A stretch of DNA of 64,000 nucleotides from Lithocarpus polystachyus (lineage: Eukaryota; Streptophyta; Magnoliopsida; Fagales; Fagaceae), in contig CM066164.1 in assembly GCA_033629205.1 (NCBI GenBank), positions 15,171,454 through 15,235,453 of the forward strand, written 5' to 3'. Of the stretch, positions 56,730 through 64,000 are shown in pieces. The position numbers and the translations under genes were made by a program. The notes beneath the pieces were generated by a model that did no database searches, was not told the origin of the DNA, and worked only from the letters and a program-made list of their open reading frames with translations. Each line of letters starts with the position of its first letter. The first letter of the stretch is position 1.

Positions 56730-56759
56730 AATGAAGATGATGATGATTGTGAAGATTAA
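56730..56759 (+). pseudogene. Duplicated last codons of the C2 gene
   Basis: Nine codons of acidic tail (NEDDDDCED) then TAA, followed by the duplicated 3' flank. It has no C2 domain upstream, so this copy is not a gene. Confidence 0.75.
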
Positions 56760-57417
56760 GAATGAAGCTAGATATGGTCATGGAAGAAGTATATAAGGAT
56801 ATCAAGGGTGGTTATATTATATCTAGGTATGCATATAATAATAATGCAAGTCCACCTCAAATTAGCCATATGTACTGGTTTTCTGCTGTTTCTGTGTGAA
56901 TCTTTGTCTAGTCTTTCTTAGAATGTAAAGCTGAAACTGTGAATTATCTTAGTGTCCTACTTCTACCATGTGTATCAGTACTGTTTCTATTTTGGCGATG
57001 ATTTTAATTAGTAGTTGTTGTGCTCATTCAGTTGATCAGTTACACTAGCAATCTCTAAACTATTCTTCTGATATAGTATACATTAGTTTTCATTTTTGGC
57101 AGTGTTTGCTCTGGTTTTGAGTTCGTGTAATTTTGGACTTAATCAGATCTTTGGGATCATATTCCTTATATTTTTTATGTGCATATAGGGTGGAGCAAGA
57201 AATTTTCAGGGATAAGATCAAATGATATGCATATGTTTGACCCACTCATTATTGTACTAAGAAATTTTCAAACATCAAATTTTAGACATAAAGACAAATT
57301 TGTTAGTTTTGACATGTGTGGGAGATTTTTCATATAAAATTAGTGGTATCATATATTGCACTATAAAAATTTATCTTGTAATCAAATATAGACTATCAAT
57401 TGGTTTAGTGTTCCTCA

Positions 57418-57448
<31 letters not shown>

Positions 57449-58528
57449 TTGGTTTAATAAGTAGAAGGCAGAAAAAAAAAATCATCAACCATAAAATAAA
57501 TAAATAGAGAACGAAGTAAAATACTAAAATAGAAATTAAAATTGAAAAAAAAAAAAGAGTAGAGAGATTGAAGAGAGTTAAAGCCCTGTTTGGTTATCAT
57601 TGAATGAATTCATTTTTTTTTTTCTCATTTTCTAAACTCATTTTTTTTTCTTAAATCCTGTATTCATTTTATCCACTCAACTCATTTTATATTTGGCATT
57701 ATTTTTTAGTCTAAATTTTTATTTTTACCACTTTATGTTTTTCAATTAAAAATTCAACACGAATGAGAGAGAGAGTGTGTTTTTCAGTGTTAGTGGGATC
57801 TACAAATTTGTTTTTTTTTTTTTTTTTTTTTTACGAAAATGCTACTATATATATTTTTAAGAAAATAAAAATACCAAAAAACTGTATTCAATTTTTGTAT
57901 TCAAATCCTTTCTTTTAAACTAAAAATAAAAACTAAATAAAAATACAAAATTAAACAAATTTTTAAGTGGTGAATCCTATAAAAAACTAAAAATGATTAC
58001 AGAATACACCATTTTTTTTTTAAACCAAACAGGCTTCTAGTGTGAGACGACTATGAGAAAGACTTGCATTTGCATTGACTCATGAGGTCTTTTGGCAGGT
58101 GGCTAGAAATGTAGAATATTGGAAAATAATGCAAATTATACAAGTGGTAGAGTTTTGTTATATATGATGGTGTGCTGGGGCCGGGAGGAGAGATATTTGA
58201 TCGAAACAAGGACACATGGGGACAGTCAGTTTCATTTTGGGGCCAGCTTTTACAAAAGTACTTTAGGGCCTATTTTTTTGGGCTAGCAATAATGTTTTTT
58301 TTGGGACATTTCCGCCCCCACCCGCTCCCACTCTCACGTGGTTTGTATGGAAATATGCTGCATAGACTATTAATTGGGTTAATAAGTAAAAAAAAAAAAA
58401 TCATCAGCCATAAAATAAATTAACAAATAGAAAGTGGAGTAAAATAGAAATGAAAAAAGAAAAAGAAGAAAAGGAAAAATAGAGAGATTGCAGAGCAAAA
58501 ATGCTAGTATCTGAATAAAACTCACGAC
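56730..58528 (+). repeat. Tandem duplication unit B
   Basis: It starts AATGAAGATGATGATG, continues with the C2 3' flank (GAAGCTAGATATGGTCATGG, TATGCATATAATAATAATGC) and ends GTATCTGAATAAAACTCACG. A TA run (57427-57449) and longer homopolymers mark it off from unit A. Confidence 0.9.
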
Positions 58529-58639
58529 TTATTTATGTGATAAGTTCTAAGTAATAAAGTAAAAATAGTAGATTTATAATTTTACTATTCATAATTTATC
58601 ACATAAACCAGCTGTGACATAATTGTAAATTTTGTTATG

Positions 58640-58945
58640 ATATTATCATTACTTTGTTGAATAGAGCTTAGTGTGAAACTTTGAGAAAGACTTGTTGCAT
58701 GGAAAAACGAGGTCTTTGGAAGGTAGCTAGAAAGTAGAATATTAGAAAAATGCAAATTGAGAAGATGAAGTGAAGGAAGCTAATATAAATCACCAAACTT
58801 ATAAAAATTGTAGGATGATGATGTTTTGGAGGAGGAAAGCAATGACACGTGGGGCCAGTCAATAATGCTTTACAAAATATTCTTTAGGTCCTATCTTTTA
58901 ATCAGCTATAATATCTTTTTGAACATTTTTGGGGGCATAGTAAAA
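58640..58945 (+). repeat. Partial third copy of the duplicated unit
   Basis: It resembles 58040-58320 (TGAGAAAGACTTG, GAGGTCTTTGG, GTAGCTAGAAAGTAGAATATT, GGGGCCAGTCA, TTTAGGTCCTATCTTTT) but is more diverged and lacks the C2-derived part. Confidence 0.65.
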
Positions 58946-60336
58946 CGTGGCTCAGCATAAAGGTATGCAACTTTACTCAAGAATTGTTGGACACAATGTT
59001 TTGTATGGAAATGCACTGCATATTTGTTTTGTTTTGGTACTCTTTTTATCATTTTGCTATGAATTTTCGGCCCCTTGTACAATATGGCATTCATGTTGTT
59101 TTAGGGTTTGCTTAATTGAATATTTCATCATTAAGTTCTTACAATTTTTTCTCCTTTGTTACTAGAAACTACTAGTTCTAATATACCTTATTCGAGTTTG
59201 TCTATTGAATTTGAAATAAAATATTTCAATACCATTCAAGGTTACCGCATATATATATAATTACTATTATATAAAAAAATAATAGATTAATATATACAAT
59301 TTTTAAAGATCTCAAATAAAGTGTGCATATTATTATTAAAAACAATTGCTTATGGTTCTTTTGTAAATAAAATTAACATTTTGGGTAATTCTACATAAGG
59401 AATCTTCCAAGAAGGTTCACTAACAACTCTTTTTCTCATTTTCCAAACCCACCTTAAAGCAATCAATTGATTTCCTTTTGTCTAATCTTCCTCCCCTAAC
59501 ACAATAGTAAAGCGACGTACACATAATAAAATTGATTTTTTTTTTTTTTTCACACACGCTGAATTGAGAAACTTTTACTACTTTTCTTCGGAATCATTAT
59601 TAACATTTTATTTTTTACTTTCAACCATTAACAATTTGTTATATTAATAGGTGTCAAATTGTACCTGATTGCTTCATTTATTTTTTTCTTTTTAAATATT
59701 TCCTCTACATTCCGGCAAAGTTTTTAATTTTGGATGGTATTGACTGAAACAGTCCAAAACGCTTGGAATGATCAAAAATGGGTCAAAGTTTTATCTGAGT
59801 TGGAACATGGGGGTTATCATTATGATTTGCATACCGATCCAAGATTTTTTGTTTGTTCTGGTAGGAGTGGAATGAATGATATTCAAAACTATTAAGAGTT
59901 GTGTACTGTAAGTTGTAATTTAGCCAAATTTGAATTATCTCATGGAAAATGTCTAGTGTATACGTACTACACTCTCCAAAAACAAGGGAACTGTCATAGT
60001 TTTGAAGCGTGTGTAATGACGTAATCCACCATACCCTTCCCTCTAGGGCCACCCAAAATTTTGAAATTTTCCTTAATATATGTATAATTATTTTAATGTT
60101 TTTAAAATTTAGCCTACAAAAATAAGAGCTAGCTCTCCAAATATTTGAATTAGTCTAATGATGCTTTCAAAATAAATAATTGGTCTAATAGTTATAGAAG
60201 CATAACTTTATTGTTTGCAATTTTTTTTTATCACGAAATATGCTCTTATATCTGTTAAATATTTGATAAAGTTTGACACCAAATATATTTGAATCTATCT
60301 TTTTCAACCTATTACGTGACATGTGTGTGTGTGTGT
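58946..60336. other. AT-rich intergenic, no gene seen
   Basis: Short frames (58947-59165, 59783-60052) have no recognised domain. It ends in the GT microsatellite 60323-60344. Confidence 0.5.
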
Positions 60337-60341
60337 GTGTG

Positions 60342-61137
60342 TGTAACACCCGCCTCACTTAAATTGAATTTAATTGCTTTTAAAGTGGAATTGATGAATT
60401 ATTTAATTTATTTTGAAGGTGATATTATTTTATATTATGGTCACTACAAAGGAAATAAATAAAAGAAGATGTAACGCGAGAGTTATTTTTTTTGTGGATT
60501 ATTTATATCTAACTTTTAGTCTCCTTATCAATTAAGAAAAAGGATAAGAGATTTCCTATTTGGATTAGGAGTTTAAGTCTTAATGGAATTCTTTAGAGTT
60601 TTAGCCTATCTAAACAACCTTAATATGAGTTTTAGTGGGAATGAAAGTCTTGGAAGCTTATTTTAGTTTTTAATGGGTTTTAAATTTCAGCCCAAGTGAA
60701 AATAGTTCTAACGTGTTAGAAAGTTAGGGCTTTCTGCTGATAGATGGAGAGAGAAACTGTGAGATTACAGGAGGAAAAAAAAAATTTTACTGCATCCGTG
60801 TGTTCAGGTATGCCTCTCTCACAAAGATCTATGGCTTAACCTATAAGCTAGTGTAGTATATTGGTCTTGCATGAACGTTTCCATTCAAACCCATGACTTA
60901 AGCTTTTAGATGTTTTGTTGCTGGAATTACGCAGATTGGTAGTGGTGCAAGCTTCATAACTTTTGTAATCTATATATTTGTTTCAAGTTTCTAGATTATT
61001 GTCAATGCAAGACACAGGTTACTAGGTCCTATGGGTAGGAAAATCCTTGTATATTTATATATTTGTTAGATTAAATTTCTAATAGTCAGTACATGCTATA
61101 AGTTGCTATGTCTTACGGGTAGAGTTTTGTATGGATG

Positions 61138-61174
<37 letters not shown>

Positions 61175-62722
61175 GATCTTATAGAGTAGTTCATGGTGGT
61201 GTTGAAGTGTTATATGAAATCTTAAAGAAAATATGAATCTGACACTTAACTAGACAATGGTTGTATTGATATTAACCTATTAGGACTTGATGAAAATCTT
61301 GGTGAACCGCTAGCATGCATATTCTCATTAGATGGTATCCTTACGGGTTGTAATACCTCTTTTAGCCTCAAAGACATAATAGTAGTAAGGAGAAGTAATG
61401 TATTATGGAGGATTGTAGAGATGTTAAAATTGAAGACTAGTAAATTATTAGGAAGTGTCCCTTTCATCCTTATGGTATACTTCAAGGTGGATTAATTATA
61501 TAATTGTGTTACTCCTTTACTTTAAGGTGTGGAGGAAGAGCCCATTTGATTTTGGATTTAAACTACAAGTATTAGCAACTAGAGGTAAGTGGACTTCAGA
61601 ACATGACGTCTCTCAGGACATATATATCTATATATATTTGTGGTAAAAATATATTTATATATATACATAATTGCAAAAGTGAAGTTTCCAAAAGCTTATA
61701 CCATTATCAATGCTTTTATACATACCTGAATTTTATTATTTCTTGTATATTACTTTGAAACTGTATATGTTAAGGATGACTCAAAACTATATTTTGAGAA
61801 AGTATTTGTTATATGATATATGACTGGTATTGACAATATTGTAATAAAGTAGGAATGTTTTCAAACGGTCAGCTAGACAATCTGCAACCTTTGCAAACAC
61901 AGGGTTAAGTGTTGGTCTTCGGCCAATGTAGTGTTATTGTGGTGTGATGCAGTGTTATCGTTTGCTCTTTGGAGCTAGTGTTGCCTCTTTGAGGTTAGTC
62001 TTATTGTTCCCAATGGGAATCACCCACCGAGTGTTTAGCAGTTTATGTCTTTGTCTGGCTAATGTTTAATGTTTTCCATATGAAACTATTGTCTTATTGT
62101 TACTGGCCTTTATAAGTGGAAAAAGTTGTTTATTACTATAATATATTGTTTCTACCTATTTAGTGTATTTTGGCTAACTAAAATGGTTATTATTTTATTT
62201 AATGATTACAACGTTATAGTTAAATGCTTTATTCTTAACAATTTTATAGAATATATTATATTACTGTTAAAACTATTTGTAAATGTTTTGTAAAGACTAT
62301 ATTTTGTCAATGATACTAATATTTTGTTTTGAAAGACATCCTCATGTCATGTAGTCTCTTATTTGGCTTCTAACTCACCCCCCCCTTTCTCCACCATTTC
62401 AGATTAGAGCAATGCAATATCTTTTGGAATTAGATCATTGGAGCCATAGATTGACGACTTCCTTTGGAGCTATGTTAGTTGGTGAACTGTTTTAGTATAA
62501 TTTCTTTAGGATAGTGAGTTTGACATTTGTGGAACTCTTTGAATTTGTATTTGGAGACAATACTGTTAAACTTTTGTTTTTATGGATTTCATAGGAGAGA
62601 TTTTGATGGTTTGAAATTGGTTTGTGGATATTTAAATTATGCTCTGTTCCATTATATTATTGTTGATTACTTATAAGACAGGTTGTGCATCTAAATCCTT
62701 GGTATAGGTTTGGGGCGTTACA
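60342..62722 (+). mobile_element. Solo LTR, 2381 bp, inserted in a GT repeat
   Basis: It starts TGTAACACCCGCCTCACTTA and ends TTTGGGGCGTTACA, an inverted terminal pair (TGTAAC...GTTACA) typical of plant gypsy LTRs. GTGTG stands on each side (60337-60341 and 62723-62727), but this is weak evidence because the host is a GT repeat. That repeat does continue to the right of the element. No PBS, PPT or coding domain was seen. It contains a TA run at about 61140-61170. Confidence 0.75.
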
Positions 62723-62837
62723 GTGTGTGTGCGTGTGGGGGGGGGGGGGGGGGGGAGGGGGGGGAAGGGGAGGGGGTGGTCTTAATAAATTTGTTAATGT
62801 CGCAACTTGGCTCTCAAACAAAAATTCTTGGCTCTGC

Positions 62838-63201
62838 AGTGGTTTTGAAACTCGAACTGTTCAAAGAACCGGAAAAGAGAAAGGTTCAAGGGTTTTAAGG
62901 TTGGACCTAGGTCAAACTGAAGTCGAATTGCGATGATGTCATAATTAAATTAATAATATTTAATACAAAATAATTAAAATAAATGCTTAAAATTATGTAA
63001 TATTGACTAAATTAGTACTTATAGATATTCAAATATATCTTAATTTACCATCGCACACCTTTGGTGTGATAGTAATTTCACAAGTATAAGTGTTTATTGG
63101 GTATAGTGGACAAGGGCCGGGATTTAAGTCTCTAGGAGAGAGTTTTGCATACATATACATTTAGATTAAGCTAGAGTAGAATTCTATCTTGTATACAAAT
63201 A

Positions 63202-63240
<39 letters not shown>

Positions 63241-63420
63241 CTTAATTTACGATAAATATGATATTTGATAGATTTTCTCTTGTTATTTAAAAGATTTTAA
63301 AACATTATATCTAAAAAATAATAAATAAATATAACAAAAAAAAGTTTTAAAAAATATAACTAAAAAATAATAAAAATAAACTTTAATAAGTTGGTTGTGC
63401 TGGATAAAAAGAGAAGAAAA
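62838..63420 (+). mobile_element. Fragment of hAT-like family (as at 50204)
   Basis: GTGGTTTTGAAACTCGAACTGTTCAAAGAACCGG and following sequence to about 63030 match the left part of the 50204 element, including the GATGATGTCATAATTAAATT core. The right end is not recognisable, so its limit is a guess. The SINE at 63049 lies inside it. Confidence 0.6.
63049..63234 (+). mobile_element. SINE, same family as 2376-2532
   Basis: Closely follows the 2376 element (GCACACCTTTGGTGTGATAG, GGACAAGGGCCGGGATTTAA, GCTAGAGTAGAATTCTATCT). ATATATCTTAATTTAC flanks it on the left (to 63048) and right (63235-63250). The tail is now a TA microsatellite instead of poly-A. Confidence 0.8.
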
Positions 63421-63627
63421 AAACTTATGACTCATGAGATCTCATGAGAAACCCAACCCCACTTACACATTTCCCCAAACATCATGATCAAAGTTCACAC
63501 ATTTCCTCAAGCCACACGATCAAACTTTAAACCCTATGGACTTTTGTCTTTTATTCTTTTAGCTTTCCCTAGAGCCTCTGCCTCTTTCTCCCTCTATTAT
63601 TTCCTCCACAGTTTTCAAACAAACAGC
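63251..63627. other. AT-rich intergenic, no gene seen
   Basis: Poly-A rich, possibly the remainder of the hAT-like fragment. No frame of note. Confidence 0.4.
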
Positions 63628-64000
63628 TAGGGCTGTCCACAAGTCGGGTCGGCCTGGGTTTGGGCCTAACCCGCACTCGACCCAATTGGATCGGGTCACT
63701 GAAAAATTGACCTGCACTCACCCGAAATACAGGTCGGATTTGCTAGGTTAGGTCATCAGTTGGGGCGGGTCGAATTAAACGGTTTAGCGGGTTTGGACCA
63801 CATTGGACCAAATTTGTAGATTTTCATGGATTTAATTTTTTGGGCCTTTTTGGCCAATATTATAGGGCTTTCTAAATGTTGTCATATCAAATTGGGCATC
63901 TTTACATCATTTTTTTTTAAAATGGGCCAGTACTAGGGCTGTTCACGGGTCGGGTCGACTTAAGTTTGGGCCTAACCTGCACTCGACTCGATTGGATCAG
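63628..64000 (+). repeat. Direct repeat running off the right edge
   Basis: TAGGGCTGTCCACAAGTCGGGTCGG at 63628 recurs as TAGGGCTGTTCACGGGTCGGG at 63934. Both are followed by GTTTGGGCCTAACC.GCACTCGAC, spacing 306 bp. Sequences of this kind are often hAT-type MITE ends in plants. The second copy is cut by the window end. Confidence 0.6.

Noticed and set aside
62685..62936. Glycine-run frames
   Set aside because: Translation of a poly-G tract beside a microsatellite at the solo LTR end.
1..64000. tRNA, rRNA, snRNA or CRISPR-like loci
   Set aside because: None seen. The only tRNA-like signals are the A/B boxes of SINEs, and the regular repeats here are transposon-internal or local duplications without CRISPR spacing.

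Overview
This window is nuclear DNA from a flowering plant, most likely a woody eudicot. The evidence is AT-rich intergenic sequence, spliced retroelement genes with GT/AG junctions, a plant pentatricopeptide-repeat (PPR) sequence, an SRC2-type C2-domain gene, and nested Ty3/gypsy, CACTA, Harbinger, hAT, Helitron and SINE insertions. I cannot name the species from the sequence. It is repeat-dominated: the only host gene that looks intact is the C2 gene at 52955-54283, and the PPR gene at 33173-35330 is a pseudogene.

Layout. 1-1048 is one end of a CACTA transposon that continues off the left edge. Next to it is the last coding stretch of a second SRC2-like gene (1052-1186). 2.3-5.7 kb holds a SINE, a solo LTR with target duplication ATTAT, and a Harbinger-like element. 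5914-15967 is a complete Tat-lineage gypsy retrotransposon: 579-bp LTRs, target duplication GATGG, gag-pol with dual RNase H, tandem repeats, and a four-exon gene on the opposite strand. 16687-23056 is a second, more decayed Tat-type element with the same architecture. It lacks a target duplication and is flanked by two copies of the same host sequence. 23-33 kb carries hAT and Tourist MITEs, a SINE, and a 2.95-kb solo LTR nested in an older LTR. 33-35 kb is the PPR pseudogene. 37-46 kb holds a Harbinger element with the end of its transposase, a 417-bp tandem duplication, a short LTR element with a tRNA-iMet primer site, and a minus-strand LTR element fragment with a plant-transposon ORF. 47926-51563 is a probable Helitron with a hAT-like element inside it. 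52.9-59 kb is the C2 gene followed by tandem 1.8-kb duplications of its 3' end, one of which took a solo LTR. 60342-62722 is a 2.4-kb solo LTR in a GT microsatellite. The right edge holds hAT-like, SINE and direct-repeat sequence.

How it fits together. Most genes here serve transposition. In both Tat elements the order is LTR, gag-pol (forward), tandem repeats, antisense gene with a gypsy-type transposon domain and coiled coil, PPT, LTR. The stop codons in the Tat gag-pol frame all look like C-to-T decay, as expected for heavily methylated copies. Many insertions can be bounded to the base by target duplications, and several have an unoccupied paralogous site in the same window, which gives a relative order of events.

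All family calls come from reading motifs by eye; no database search was run. Coordinates of decayed elements without target duplications are approximate.
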